From the NCBI GenBank assembly GCA_945862325.1, contig CAMAXZ010000002.1, positions 1-64,000 of the forward strand: a DNA stretch of 64,000 nt, in the 5' to 3' direction. Below the pieces are notes generated by a model, which saw only the letters and a program-made list of their open reading frames with translations, searched no databases and was not told the origin of the DNA. The stretch is from Klebsiella pneumoniae. GTDB taxonomy: Bacteria; Myxococcota_A; UBA796; SXON01. Of this stretch, positions 8,060-17,287 are shown piece by piece; position 1 is the stretch's first letter; each line of letters starts with the position of its first letter. The translations under genes were made by a program, and so were the position numbers.

Positions 8060-10465
8060 ATGGTCCCCCTGAGCGCGGCCAACCGCCGCCTGCGCGTGCT
8101 GCTGCTCGACAGCGACGCGACCGCGCTCGCGGCGGCGCGGAGCTCGATGTCTTCCGCGCTCGGCGTCCAGCTCGAGGCGACCTCAGAGCCCGCGCTCGCG
8201 AACGGCCTGCTCCGCGCGGCCGATTTCGACGCGTGGATCCTCCGCGAGGGGGTCGGCCTGGACCCGGCGGCCGCCGTGGAGCGCGCGCGCGCCGCGGGGA
8301 TCCGGACCCCGGCGATCGTCCTCGTCGCGTCGAGCTCGGAGGCGCTCGAGGAGCGCCTCGTGGAGGCCGGCGCCACCGACCTCCTCCTGGACGCCGAGGC
8401 CACCCCGGACGTCCTGGAGCGCGCCCTGCGCTACGCGGTCGCGCAGGCCGAGGCGCTCGCGATGCGGCGCGCGAGCGAAGCCCGCTACGCCCTGGCGCTC
8501 GCAGGCGCCGACGCGGCGATCTGGGAGTGGGAGCCTGCGCGCGACCGCGTCTTCGTCTCCGAGCGCGCGCTCCAGCTGCTCGGCGCGACGGATAGCGCCC
8601 CCGAGCGCGCCGAAGACCTCGTCCAGCTCACGCACCCGGACGATCGGGATCGCCTCCGTCGCGCGTTCGAGGCCGTCCGGGCCGGCGCGGACACCATCGA
8701 CGAGGAGGTCCGGCCGCACGCGAGCGCCGCGATCCTGCATGCGCGCGGCGCCCGCACCGCGGCGGCGGGCCGCCCGATGGTCAGCGGCAGCCTCACCGAC
8801 GTGTCGCGCCAGCGCGCGGTCCTCGCGGCGTTGCGGTCGTCCGAGGCGGATCTCCGCGCTGTGTTCGAGAGCGCCCCACACGCGTTCATGCTCGTGGACC
8901 TACAGCGACGCGTCCAGGTGTGCAGCGCTGCCGCCGCGCGCGCGCTCGTCGACGCGCTGGGCGGCCCGCCGGAGGTCGGGGCCTCGCTCGACGCGCTGTT
9001 TCCCACCGCCGCGGACGGCCTGGCGGTCGGCGTGGCGCGGGCGGCCGCCGGAGCCACGCTGCACCTCGAGCTCGAGCTCCCTTGCAGCGGCGGCGATCGG
9101 TGGTTCGACGTGTCGTTCACACCCATTCGCGACGCCACGGACACCGTCAGCGGCGTGTGCCTCGCGGCCCTCGACATCCACGACACGAAGGGCGAAGAGC
9201 GCGCGCTGCTCCATACGTCTCGACACGACCCCCTGACCGGCCTCCCCAATCGCGCGCATCTCGTCGAGCACCTGTCGGCGGTCCCGGGCAGCGACGTGGC
9301 GGTGCTGCACGTCGACATCGACAGGTTCAAGGTCGTCAATGACTCGATGGGCCACACCTTCGGCGACGCGCTCCTCGTGGCGCTCGCGCTGCGCCTGCGC
9401 ATCCTCACCGACGGCTACGTGGCGCGTCTCGGCGCCGACGAGTTCCTGGTCGTCGCGCGCGGCACGCCGCTCGACGCGGCGTTCGCCGCCGAGCGCCTCC
9501 GGATCGGCATGCGTGCGCCGCTCGTGGTCGGCGGCACCGAGGTGGTCGTGACCGCCAGCGTGGGGGTGACGCGACGCGCCGAGTCCCCGAGCACGCTGGA
9601 CCTCCTGCGCGACGCGAACATGGCCATGTCCCGCGCGAAGGGGCTCGGCGGCGACCGCGTCGTGGCCTTCGACGCGGCGATGCACCGCGCGGCGATCGCC
9701 CGCATGCACCTCGAGTCGGACCTCTCGGTCGCGATCGACCGCCAGGAGCTGTTCCTCCGGTATCAGCCGATCGTCGACCTTCGCACGGGGTGCGTGGCGC
9801 GCCTCGAAGCGCTCGTGCGGTGGCGCCGGGGCGACACGATCGTGCCGCCGGGCGACTTCGTGCCGATCAGCGAAGGGACGGGCTTCATCGTGCCCATGTC
9901 GCGCTGGGTGCTCGCCGAGGCGGCGGCGCGCACGCGTGAGTGGCTGGCGCTCGCCCCGGACCTGCGCATCGCCGTGAACGTGAGCGGCCGGCACTTCATG
10001 CTGCCGTCGTTCGCGGACGACGTGTTCGGGGCGCTCGAGGCGGCGGGCCTCCCGGCGCGCAACCTCGAGCTCGAGATCACGGAGAGCGTCGCGATGGCTG
10101 ACGCCGCGCGCGCCGTACGCGTGATCGAGCGGCTGCGCGACGGCGGAGTATCGACGTCCATCGACGATTTCGGCACCGGCTACAGCTCCCTCGCGTACCT
10201 GCACCGCTTTCCGGTCGACGCGCTGAAGATCGACCGCTCGTTCGTCAGCGACACCGAGCCCGGCGCGGACGCATGGCCAATCGTGCGGAGCATCCTGGCC
10301 CTCGCCACGCAGCGAGGGATGTCGGTGGTGGCCGAAGGCGTCGAGTCGGCGGAGCAGCTCGCGCGCCTGCGCGCCCTCGGCTGCCCGTACGCCCAAGGGT
10401 TTCTGCTCAGCCGGCCCTTGGCCGCGGCGGACGTCCCGCCGATGTTCGCCGGCCCTCTGGTGTGA
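8060..10465 (+). CDS. Receiver-like/PAS/GGDEF/EAL cyclic-di-GMP signalling protein
   Basis: This 801-residue protein has a receiver-like N-terminal domain (about 10-128), two PAS-like regions (about 140-255 and 260-380), a GGDEF domain (about 385-545) and an EAL domain (about 555-795). The phosphodiesterase motifs are intact: RLEALVRW (EAL 583-585), NVSGRHF, EITES, DDFGTGYSSL (702-711), LKIDRSF and AEGVES. The cyclase motif reads GADEF (458-462), with alanine for the second glycine, so cyclase activity may be lost and the domain may only bind GTP. The receiver domain lacks the usual phosphoacceptor Asp (DAWILREG at that position). Overall it is a likely c-di-GMP phosphodiesterase with sensory input. 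It has no membrane segment and stands alone. Confidence 0.93.
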   Translation: MVPLSAANRRLRVLLLDSDATALAAARSSMSSALGVQLEATSEPALANGLLRAADFDAWILREGVGLDPAAAVERARAAGIRTPAIVLVASSSEALEERLVEAGATDLLLDAEATPDVLERALRYAVAQAEALAMRRASEARYALALAGADAAIWEWEPARDRVFVSERALQLLGATDSAPERAEDLVQLTHPDDRDRLRRAFEAVRAGADTIDEEVRPHASAAILHARGARTAAAGRPMVSGSLTDVSRQRAVLAALRSSEADLRAVFESAPHAFMLVDLQRRVQVCSAAAARALVDALGGPPEVGASLDALFPTAADGLAVGVARAAAGATLHLELELPCSGGDRWFDVSFTPIRDATDTVSGVCLAALDIHDTKGEERALLHTSRHDPLTGLPNRAHLVEHLSAVPGSDVAVLHVDIDRFKVVNDSMGHTFGDALLVALALRLRILTDGYVARLGADEFLVVARGTPLDAAFAAERLRIGMRAPLVVGGTEVVVTASVGVTRRAESPSTLDLLRDANMAMSRAKGLGGDRVVAFDAAMHRAAIARMHLESDLSVAIDRQELFLRYQPIVDLRTGCVARLEALVRWRRGDTIVPPGDFVPISEGTGFIVPMSRWVLAEAAARTREWLALAPDLRIAVNVSGRHFMLPSFADDVFGALEAAGLPARNLELEITESVAMADAARAVRVIERLRDGGVSTSIDDFGTGYSSLAYLHRFPVDALKIDRSFVSDTEPGADAWPIVRSILALATQRGMSVVAEGVESAEQLARLRALGCPYAQGFLLSRPLAAADVPPMFAGPLV

Positions 10466-10469
10466 CCGG

Positions 10470-11474
10470 CTACGACACCGCGGCGAACGCCTGGATCGCC
10501 CGATCGATCTGCGCGTCGTCGATCTCGAGGTGAACCACGGCCCGCAGCGTGTCGTGCGCGAGCGGCAGCACCCGCACCCCCGCCGCGCCGAGCGCCGGCA
10601 CCAGGGCGGAGGCGTCGGGGCGTCGGAGATACACCATGTTCGTCTCGACCGGGTCGGCGTCCCAGCCGAGGGCGAGCAGCGCGTCGCGGAGGCGAGCGGC
10701 GCGGCGGTGGTCGTCCGCGAGCCGCGGGAGGTGATGATCGAGGGCGTAGCTGCACGCCGCCGCGAGCACGCCGGCCTGCCGCATGCCGCCGCCCAACATC
10801 TTCCGCACGCGCCGGGCCTTCGGGGCCCGCGCGGCGTCGGTGCAGAGCATCGAGCCCACCGGCGCGCCGAGCCCCTTCGAGAAGCACACGTTGACCACGT
10901 CGAACCCGTCCGCGAACGCCGACAAGGGCTCGCCGGAGGCGACGTGGGCGTTCCAGAGCCGAGCGCCATCGAGGTGGGTGCGCAGTCCGGCGGCCCGGGC
11001 CACCGCCACGAGCTCCCGGCTCCGAGACACCGACACCACCGTTCCCCCGCCGCGGTTCGCCGTGTTCTCGACCGAGAGCAAGGTCGGAACGGCATGGTGC
11101 ACGTTGGGAGGACGGACCGCCGCGGCCACGTCCGCAGGGTCGAGGATGCCCCTCACGCCCGCGATGAGCCGCGTCGTCACGCCAGAGATGGCCGCGGGCC
11201 CGCCCGCCTCGTAGAGGAACGGGTGCGCGTGGGACTCCATCAGCACTTCGTCGCCCGGCTCGGTGAGGAGGCGGATGGCGATCTGGTTGGCCATCGTGCC
11301 GCTCGGCACGAATACGCCGGCCTCCTTGCCCAGGAGGGCCGCCACGCGCGCCTCGAGCGCGTTCACGCTCGGGTCCTCGCCGAACACGTCGTCGCCGACG
11401 GGCGCCGACGCCATCGCGGCGCGCATCGCGGGGGTCGGCCGGGTGACCGTGTCGGAGCGGAGATCGACGATCAT
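10470..11474 (-). CDS. ltaE: Low-specificity L-threonine aldolase
   Basis: The 334-residue PLP enzyme cleaves threonine or allo-threonine to glycine and acetaldehyde. The N terminus [14 protein letters not shown], the cofactor-binding SGTMANQ and [12 protein letters not shown], the aspartate in HLDGARLWN, and the PLP lysine in [12 protein letters not shown] (Lys 200) are all characteristic. Its length is normal for the family. It converges with the GGDEF-EAL gene (four bases between stops) and is divergent from the YceI gene. Confidence 0.95.
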   Translation of the reverse strand: MIVDLRSDTVTRPTPAMRAAMASAPVGDDVFGEDPSVNALEARVAALLGKEAGVFVPSGTMANQIAIRLLTEPGDEVLMESHAHPFLYEAGGPAAISGVTTRLIAGVRGILDPADVAAAVRPPNVHHAVPTLLSVENTANRGGGTVVSVSRSRELVAVARAAGLRTHLDGARLWNAHVASGEPLSAFADGFDVVNVCFSKGLGAPVGSMLCTDAARAPKARRVRKMLGGGMRQAGVLAAACSYALDHHLPRLADDHRRAARLRDALLALGWDADPVETNMVYLRRPDASALVPALGAAGVRVLPLAHDTLRAVVHLEIDDAQIDRAIQAFAAVS

Positions 11475-11588
11475 GCGCCCCGGCTAACACCCAGAACCGT
11501 CCCGTTCGCAACACCGTGTTGCCAGCCGCACGGGTTCCCGCAGGCTCCGGCGCGACTACATGAACCGCGCACCAACTGGAGCTCTCCC

Positions 11589-12173
11589 ATGGCCCGACTC
11601 CTCCTCGCCCTCACGCTCTCGTTCGCCGCGGCCACCCCGGCGTTCGCGGCGACCTACACCGTCGACAGCAGCCACAGCCACATCGGCTTCAGCGTCACCC
11701 ACATGATGGTCAGCACCGTGCGCGGGAGCTTCGGCACCGTGTCCGGCACCGTCGAGTACGACCCGGCCAACATCGCCGCGACCAAGGTGAACGCGACCGT
11801 CGGCGTCGCCTCGGTCGACACCCGCGACGGCAAGCGCGACGACCACCTCCGGGCGCCCGACTTCTTCGACGCGAAGAAGTTCCCCGAGATGAAGTTCGTG
11901 TCCAAGTCCGTGCGCAACGTCACCGACACGACGTTCGACGTGGTGGGCGACCTCACGCTGCGCGGCGTCACGAAGGAGGTCGTGCTCACCGCGACCAAGC
12001 TCCCGGAAGCCCGGAAGGACCCGTGGGGCAACGTCAAGACCGGCACGCACGTCACCGGCAAGATCAACCGCAAGGACTTCGGCGTGAGCTGGAGCGCCAA
12101 CCTGGACGGCGGCGGCGTGGTGGTCGGCGACGAGGTCACGATCGACCTCGACGTCGAGCTCGCCAAGAAGTGA
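11589..12173 (+). CDS. YceI-family periplasmic lipid-binding protein
   Basis: The 194-residue protein has a Sec signal peptide (about residues 1-20, ending AFA-ATY) and the full YceI lipocalin-like barrel. Typical features are YTVDSSHSHIGFSVTHM near the mature N terminus, VASVDTRDGKRDDHLR, FFDAKKFPEMKF, and GKINRKDFGVSW near the end. Family members bind polyisoprenoid or amphiphilic lipids in the periplasm, and some are induced by base or osmotic stress. The ATG at 11589 starts directly at the signal peptide; the upstream in-frame sequence is antisense-like and not coding. Confidence 0.94.
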   Translation: MARLLLALTLSFAAATPAFAATYTVDSSHSHIGFSVTHMMVSTVRGSFGTVSGTVEYDPANIAATKVNATVGVASVDTRDGKRDDHLRAPDFFDAKKFPEMKFVSKSVRNVTDTTFDVVGDLTLRGVTKEVVLTATKLPEARKDPWGNVKTGTHVTGKINRKDFGVSWSANLDGGGVVVGDEVTIDLDVELAKK

Positions 12174-12179
12174 CGCCGG

Positions 12180-13400
12180 TCAGATGACCATGGCCTCGCC
12201 GCGGCGGAAGTCGCGGCGAAGGCCGAAGGCGGCGACAGACACGTCGCGACCCATCGCATTCACGGTCGCGACGTCCTGTCCCGCCTCGCACAGCGCCTCG
12301 GCGATGAGCGCGGAGAACGGGCCGAACATCGCGCCGTGCCCGGAGAACCCGACGAGGCGCACGAGGTTCGGGACCGCGGGGTCGAACCCGAGGAAGGGGT
12401 TGTGATCGGGCGTGACGCCGTAGTACCCGCTCGTGGTGGCGCTGATGCCGCCGAACTCCGCGAGCGGCGGGATGACCTCGGCGAGGGCGGCCCACGCTTC
12501 GAAGCCGGCCGTGTCAGGTCCACCTCGATGGTAGAACGCGGGCTCGACACGATCCTGGTCTTCCCAGGAGAAGTCGGGCTCGTCCGGCGCGTCGTGCGCC
12601 CAGCCGGCCAACATCGCGCTGTCGTTCTCGGGGCGGCAGTACGCCCCCGAAGGCGCGATGGTCAGGGGGAAGCGGGCAAGCTCCGCGCCCGTCAGCGCGC
12701 CCGCGCGCTCGAGGATCCACAGGTAGCGCTTGCGTGCGGTGACGGGCAGCGCGACGCCGCCGAGCCGGGGGGCCAGCCGCCGGGTCCAGGCGTTCGTGGC
12801 ATCGACGACGATGTCGGCCGGGAAGTCCCCGGCGGACGTGCGAAGCGCGTCGATGGCTCCGTTGGTGTGCACCGCGCCCACCACCTCGGCGCCTTGCACC
12901 ACCGCGGCGCCGAGCGCGCGCGCCGCGGCGATCGCCTCGTTGTACACCGTCTCCGGGCGGAGGAACCCGTCGGTCGGGCACCACGTGGCGCCGAGCACCG
13001 CGTGGCGGTCGACCCATGGAAAGCGCGTCGGCAGGTCCGCGACGTCGAGCGCCTCGACCTCGTCGAGCCCCGCCGCGCGCTGAACGCGCACCCGGGCGCG
13101 CGCGGCGTCCCAGTCCTCCTGGGTTGCGTACAGGAACAGGTAGCCGTTCTGGACGATGGGCGAGGTCGTTCCGCCCACTTCCTCGGTGTAGCGCCGGTAG
13201 AAGTCGACGCTGTACCGCATGCCGACGACGGTCTCGGGGGTGGAGAACTGCTGTCGGATGCCGGCGGCCGTGCGGCTGCTGCTGCCCGCGCCGACGTGCC
13301 GGGCTTCGAGCAGCGTGACGGCCCAGCCACGCCGGGCCAACCGAAACGCCGTGAGGGATCCGGTGATCCCCCCCCCTACGACCACCGCCCGACGCGCCAT
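12180..13400 (-). CDS. FAD-dependent oxidoreductase (DAO / glycine oxidase-like)
   Basis: This 406-residue protein begins with the dinucleotide-binding motif VVVGGGITGSLTAFRLARRG and an acidic residue at LLEARH, followed by SSSRTAAGIRQQFS, as in the DAO superfamily (sarcosine oxidase, glycine oxidase, glycerol-3-phosphate dehydrogenase). The C-terminal FAD-binding piece FSGHGAMFGPF is present. Family enzymes oxidise secondary or primary amines of amino acids. I cannot pick the substrate. The ATG at 13400 directly precedes the Rossmann motif. The gene converges with the YceI gene and is divergent from the gpmI unit. Confidence 0.88.
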   Translation of the reverse strand: MARRAVVVGGGITGSLTAFRLARRGWAVTLLEARHVGAGSSSRTAAGIRQQFSTPETVVGMRYSVDFYRRYTEEVGGTTSPIVQNGYLFLYATQEDWDAARARVRVQRAAGLDEVEALDVADLPTRFPWVDRHAVLGATWCPTDGFLRPETVYNEAIAAARALGAAVVQGAEVVGAVHTNGAIDALRTSAGDFPADIVVDATNAWTRRLAPRLGGVALPVTARKRYLWILERAGALTGAELARFPLTIAPSGAYCRPENDSAMLAGWAHDAPDEPDFSWEDQDRVEPAFYHRGGPDTAGFEAWAALAEVIPPLAEFGGISATTSGYYGVTPDHNPFLGFDPAVPNLVRLVGFSGHGAMFGPFSALIAEALCEAGQDVATVNAMGRDVSVAAFGLRRDFRRGEAMVI

Positions 13401-13471
13401 GGCGCCCGCATAACCGCCGCGTCCGCGCGCCGCCGGGCGCGCACGCGGACGTTGCGGTACGCTCCCGGTGC

Positions 13472-13939
13472 ATGCCAACCGCGCGCCAGTTCGGGGCCCT
13501 GATCGTGCTGTGGGCCGTCGCCACCACGGGCGCGATGACGGTGTGGTTCATGCAACAGCTCGGGCTGCCGCTCGAGGCGGTGGTGCGGTCGATCTGGCTG
13601 CTCCGCGGGCTCGGCATCGGGGCGCTCGCCGGGGTCCTGCTCACCCCCATCGCGATCATCGGGCAGCGCGCCCCGCGGACCTGGCCGATCTTCGCCGCGC
13701 GCGTGGCGCACGGGAGCGTTCTCGGCCCGCTGCTCGGGTTCGGCATCACCCTGACGTTGCTCTGGATCTGGCCGAACGAGAACTTCAACGAGCGCTCCGA
13801 CGCCTGGAAGTGGTCGATCTTCTTTTGGAAGAAAGCGGCGTGGTACCTCGTTCCGGCCTGCATGGTCGCGGGGTCGAGCAGCGTGTGGATCGCCAGTCGA
13901 CTCTCGCGGCCGCGGGTGTACAAGCCCAACGAGGTGTAG
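13472..13939 (+). CDS. Small membrane protein of unknown function
   Basis: The 155-residue protein has four likely transmembrane segments (about residues 8-30, 42-64, 78-100 and 122-142). It starts eight bases after a TACGCT element and ends two bases before the gpmI ATG, so it is probably the first gene of a two-gene operon with phosphoglycerate mutase. I see no catalytic motif and do not recognise the family. Confidence 0.7.
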   Translation: MPTARQFGALIVLWAVATTGAMTVWFMQQLGLPLEAVVRSIWLLRGLGIGALAGVLLTPIAIIGQRAPRTWPIFAARVAHGSVLGPLLGFGITLTLLWIWPNENFNERSDAWKWSIFFWKKAAWYLVPACMVAGSSSVWIASRLSRPRVYKPNEV

Positions 13940-13941
13940 CC

Positions 13942-15576
13942 ATGTCCGATCGACCGTCTCCGCTGGCCGCTGTCCGTCGCGCGCCGGTGGTCCTCGCGAT
14001 CCTCGACGGCGTCGGCTGGGGCCGACGCGACGACACCGACGCGGTCGCCGCCGCCCACACCCCCGTGCTGGACCGCCTGATGGCCGAACACCCGCACACC
14101 CTGCTCCGCGCGCACGGCCGGGCCGTCGGCCTCCCGAGCGACGCGGACATGGGCAACTCCGAGGTCGGGCACAACGCCATGGGCGCCGGCCGCGTGGTCG
14201 ACCAGGGCGCGAGCCTCGTCGAAGCGGCGATCCGCACCGGCGCGATCTGGCTGGGCGACGCCTGGGGGCAGCTCGTGGCCCGCCCGACGCTGCACCTCAT
14301 CGGGCTCGTCAGCGACGGGAACGTGCACAGCCACGTCGATCACCTGCTCGCGCTGATCCACCGCGCCCATGCCGAGGGCGTCCGGCGCATCCGCGTTCAC
14401 GCGCTGACGGACGGCCGCGACGTGTCCGAGCGGAGCGCCCTCCGGTGGATCACCCCGTTGGAAGCGGAGCTCGCCGCGCTTCCCGACGCGTGTGTCGCGA
14501 GCGGCGGCGGCCGCATGCGCATCACGATGGACCGCTACGAGGCAGACTGGCCGATGGTCAAGCTCGGCTGGGACTGCCACGTGCACGGGGTCGGGCGCGC
14601 CTTCCGCTCGGCGACCGAGGCGATCGAGGTGTCGTACGCGGAGGACCCCGCCGTCAACGACCAGCTCCTCGCGCCGTTCGTCGTGGTCGACGCCGCCGGC
14701 GAGCCGCGCGGCCGGGTCGAAGACGGCGACGCGGTGTTGTTCTTCAACTTCCGCGGCGACCGCGCGATCGAGATCAGCCGCGCCTTCGAGGCCACCGGCC
14801 CGTTCGCTCCGTTCGACCGCCGCGGACCGGACGGCCGCGCCGCGCCGCGCGTGCTCTACGCGGGCATGACCCAGTACGACGGAGACACGCATCTCCCAAG
14901 GTCCTTCCTCGTCTCTCCGCCCGCGATCGACCGCGTCGTCGGCGAGTACCTCGCCGCGGCGGGCGTGCGCACCTACGCCATCTCGGAGACGCAGAAGTTC
15001 GGCCACGTCACGTACTTCTACAATGGCAACCGGTCGGGCGTGCTCGCGCCGGGCCTCGAGGTCTACGAAGAGGTCCCATCCGACCGCGTGTCGTTCGACG
15101 AAGCACCGGCGATGCAGGCCGCCGAGATCGTGCGGCGGGCGTGCGCGGCCCTGCGATCGGGCGCGCACGACCACGTCCGGTTGAACCTCGCGAACGGCGA
15201 CATGGTCGGCCACACGGGGGACTTCGCCGCCACGGTCACCGCGGTCGAGGCCGTGGACGCCGCCCTCGGCACGCTGGCCGCTTGCGTCGCGAGCCTCGGC
15301 GGCGTGCTCCTCGTCACCGCCGATCACGGCAACGCGGACGAGATGTTCGAGCTCGACAAGGCAGGGCGGCCAATCCTCGCGGACGGACGCCGAAAGCCAC
15401 GCACGGCCCACTCCCTCAACCCCGTGCCGTTCATCTTCGTCGACCACACCGGGCAGTGGGAGCTCCGGCCGCCGCAAGACGCCGGCATCGCGAGCGTGGG
15501 CGCCACCGTGCTCGCACTCTTCGGCGTCGATCCGCCCGAAGGCTACCTACCGGCGCTCATCGCCCCGCGCGGGTGA
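13942..15576 (+). CDS. gpmI: 2,3-bisphosphoglycerate-independent phosphoglycerate mutase
   Basis: The 544-residue glycolytic enzyme interconverts 3- and 2-phosphoglycerate using two Mn ions and a phosphoserine intermediate. The nucleophile lies in DADMGNSEVGHNAMGAGR (Ser 73). Other family landmarks are LAILDGVGWG, HALTDGRDV, NFRGDRAIEISRAF, GHVTYFYNG, NLANGDMVGHTGD, and the second metal site VTADHGNADEM. Length and motif order are normal. It follows a small membrane protein by two bases and converges with a hypothetical gene. Confidence 0.97.
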   Translation: MSDRPSPLAAVRRAPVVLAILDGVGWGRRDDTDAVAAAHTPVLDRLMAEHPHTLLRAHGRAVGLPSDADMGNSEVGHNAMGAGRVVDQGASLVEAAIRTGAIWLGDAWGQLVARPTLHLIGLVSDGNVHSHVDHLLALIHRAHAEGVRRIRVHALTDGRDVSERSALRWITPLEAELAALPDACVASGGGRMRITMDRYEADWPMVKLGWDCHVHGVGRAFRSATEAIEVSYAEDPAVNDQLLAPFVVVDAAGEPRGRVEDGDAVLFFNFRGDRAIEISRAFEATGPFAPFDRRGPDGRAAPRVLYAGMTQYDGDTHLPRSFLVSPPAIDRVVGEYLAAAGVRTYAISETQKFGHVTYFYNGNRSGVLAPGLEVYEEVPSDRVSFDEAPAMQAAEIVRRACAALRSGAHDHVRLNLANGDMVGHTGDFAATVTAVEAVDAALGTLAACVASLGGVLLVTADHGNADEMFELDKAGRPILADGRRKPRTAHSLNPVPFIFVDHTGQWELRPPQDAGIASVGATVLALFGVDPPEGYLPALIAPRG

Positions 15577-15605
15577 CGCGCCGTGACTCGCCCGGGCGCC
15601 CGCGC

Positions 15606-16022
15606 TCAGGGGGGCGCGACCACGCCGGTGTCGCCGCCGGCGGGGTCGGCGCCGGACGCCGCGAAGCCCGCGCCCGCGAGGGCCAGCACCGCCACGAAGT
15701 ACAACCCGAAGATCGCGACGTAGACGAGGATGAACAGCGCGAACATCCCGGAGACGGCGGCGGAGACCAAACCCATCACGAGGCTCGCGTTGCCGATCGC
15801 GCGGTCGCGCTCGTCCGTCGCGCGGGACACGACCTCGAAGGCGCGCCACGCCGCCCACGCGCCGAGGGGGGCCCCGACGAAGTACGGGAGGTAACACGCA
15901 CATATCCCGATGGACGTGCACAACGCCGCCGCGACGGCGAGCCAGAGTACCTCGAGCGGGGCGGTCTGCGGGGGCGCTTCGTTGGGCGCCGGCGGGAAGC
16001 CGTACGGGTCGTTCGACACCAC
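15606..16022 (-). CDS. Small membrane protein of unknown function (DUF4190-like)
   Basis: The 138-residue protein has a proline-rich cytosolic N terminus (about 1-22) and three hydrophobic segments (about 24-58, 80-100 and 103-122). The arrangement of a Pro-rich head plus tandem membrane segments resembles DUF4190-type proteins, but no diagnostic motif is seen. Two consecutive GTG codons compete for the start. It is divergent from the zinc-phospholipase-like gene. Confidence 0.55.
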   Translation of the reverse strand: MVSNDPYGFPPAPNEAPPQTAPLEVLWLAVAAALCTSIGICACYLPYFVGAPLGAWAAWRAFEVVSRATDERDRAIGNASLVMGLVSAAVSGMFALFILVYVAIFGLYFVAVLALAGAGFAASGADPAGGDTGVVAPP

Positions 16023-16060
16023 GCAAGTATGGCACGGAGCGGCGCGCGGGGGTCGCGTGG

Positions 16061-16066
16061 TAGGCT
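16061..16066 (+). promoter_or_regulatory. -10 element (TAGGCT), leaderless layout
   Basis: TAGGCT is followed by six bases (CCGCGC) and the ATG at 16073. No Shine-Dalgarno sequence and no clear -35 are visible. Confidence 0.45.
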
Positions 16067-16072
16067 CCGCGC

Positions 16073-17287
16073 ATGCTCGCGCTCGTGATCGCCGTGGTAC
16101 CGCCCGCCCGCGCGAACGGCCAGACCAGCCACCAGGGCATCACGGTCGACGCCATCGGGCGCGTCGCGGACGAGGGGCTCGCGGAGCTGCTCGCGCGGGA
16201 CGACGTGCGCGACGCCCTTCTGAACGGCACGATGTTCCCCGACGGGGGCTACGCCGTCGACGACGGCTACGGCGAGCTCGCCCATTGGGAGCCCACCCAG
16301 GACGCGTACCTCGACTGGATCGTCGCCAACCACCCGCCTCCCTTCGATGACGAGGGGGCGCAGCACGTGGCCTTCCTCCTCGGTCTTCGCTCGCACGGCA
16401 TGGCCGACCAGTTCTACGACGCGACCTACATGGAGCGCAGCCGCGCCTACGACCCGGCCGAGAGCTGGGCGTGCTGCTCGATGGACGAGGCGACCGACGT
16501 GGCGTTTGCCGTTCGCCGCGGCGCGGGCACGGTGCCGGCGCCCTGGTGGCCGGACTCCCTGATCGAGAGCTTCGCGGCGCAGGGCCACACGGTCGCGGGC
16601 GGCACGATCGACGACGGGATGGCCCTGCTCGGCGTCGCCATCTGGGGCGTGGGACGGCTCGCGGAGAACCCGGACGCCGTCGCCGAGTACGAGGCGCTGT
16701 TTCCGTGGGCGTGCGCGCACCAGTTCGATCCCCGCGCGGTGGGACGTCCGGAGCACGAAGCGGAGGTCGTCGCGGCCTATTGGAAGGTCACGTGGGATCG
16801 CCTGAATGGCGCGACGGGCTGGGAGTCCCCGGTCATCCACACCTTCCCGCCCGCGGGCGGCACGGTCGCCGCGAGAGGGGCCGACGACCTCGACGCGCGC
16901 CTCGAGGTCGTCTTCGCCAAGGGGCTCGACCCCGACTCCGTCACCGCGCAGACCGTGACGGTGACCGACGCGTCCGGCGCGGCGCACCCCGTGGCCCCAC
17001 ACGTGTTCTACGGGTGGAATTCGCACGTGGTCAACATCGCGCCGGAGGCGGACTGGGCGGCGGACACCGACTACGTGCTCACCCTGCACCCCGGGATCCG
17101 CACCTTCGACGGCTACACCCTCGACGCCGCCATCGAGGTGGCCTTCACGACGCGCGCGCCGGTCGACGACGACACGAGCGACCCGGTCGACGACGCGCCC
17201 GCGGGCTGCGGCTGCGGGAGCGGCACCCCCGTCGGGCTCGTCACCGTCGCGCTCGGCGCGCTCGCCCTCCGAAGGCGCGCGCGATGA
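16073..17287 (+). CDS. Secreted zinc-phospholipase-C-like protein with Ig-like domain and MYXO-CTERM-type tail
   Basis: The 404-residue protein has a signal peptide (about 1-15). A helical domain with conserved His/Asp (TSHQGITVDA, FLLGLRSHGMADQFYD) resembles the zinc-dependent phospholipase C fold. A beta domain (about 262-362) of bacterial Ig/SbsA type follows. It ends in an acidic DDDTSDPVDDAPA linker, then GCGCGSGTP, a hydrophobic stretch and RRRAR. Cys-rich motif plus membrane segment plus Arg cluster is the MYXO-CTERM sorting tag, so the protein is probably anchored or processed at the surface. It overlaps the next gene by four bases (ATGA). Catalytic function is inferred only from fold-level resemblance. 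Confidence 0.72.
   Translation: MLALVIAVVPPARANGQTSHQGITVDAIGRVADEGLAELLARDDVRDALLNGTMFPDGGYAVDDGYGELAHWEPTQDAYLDWIVANHPPPFDDEGAQHVAFLLGLRSHGMADQFYDATYMERSRAYDPAESWACCSMDEATDVAFAVRRGAGTVPAPWWPDSLIESFAAQGHTVAGGTIDDGMALLGVAIWGVGRLAENPDAVAEYEALFPWACAHQFDPRAVGRPEHEAEVVAAYWKVTWDRLNGATGWESPVIHTFPPAGGTVAARGADDLDARLEVVFAKGLDPDSVTAQTVTVTDASGAAHPVAPHVFYGWNSHVVNIAPEADWAADTDYVLTLHPGIRTFDGYTLDAAIEVAFTTRAPVDDDTSDPVDDAPAGCGCGSGTPVGLVTVALGALALRRRAR

Noticed and set aside
10530-11500. Plus-strand open frame reading into the YceI gene
   Set aside because: It is antisense to threonine aldolase, lacks domain signals, and the YceI signal peptide begins at 11589.
15577-15605. GC-rich stem after gpmI as an intrinsic terminator
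   Set aside because: Possible short stems are present but there is no T run, and such stems are common by chance at this GC content.
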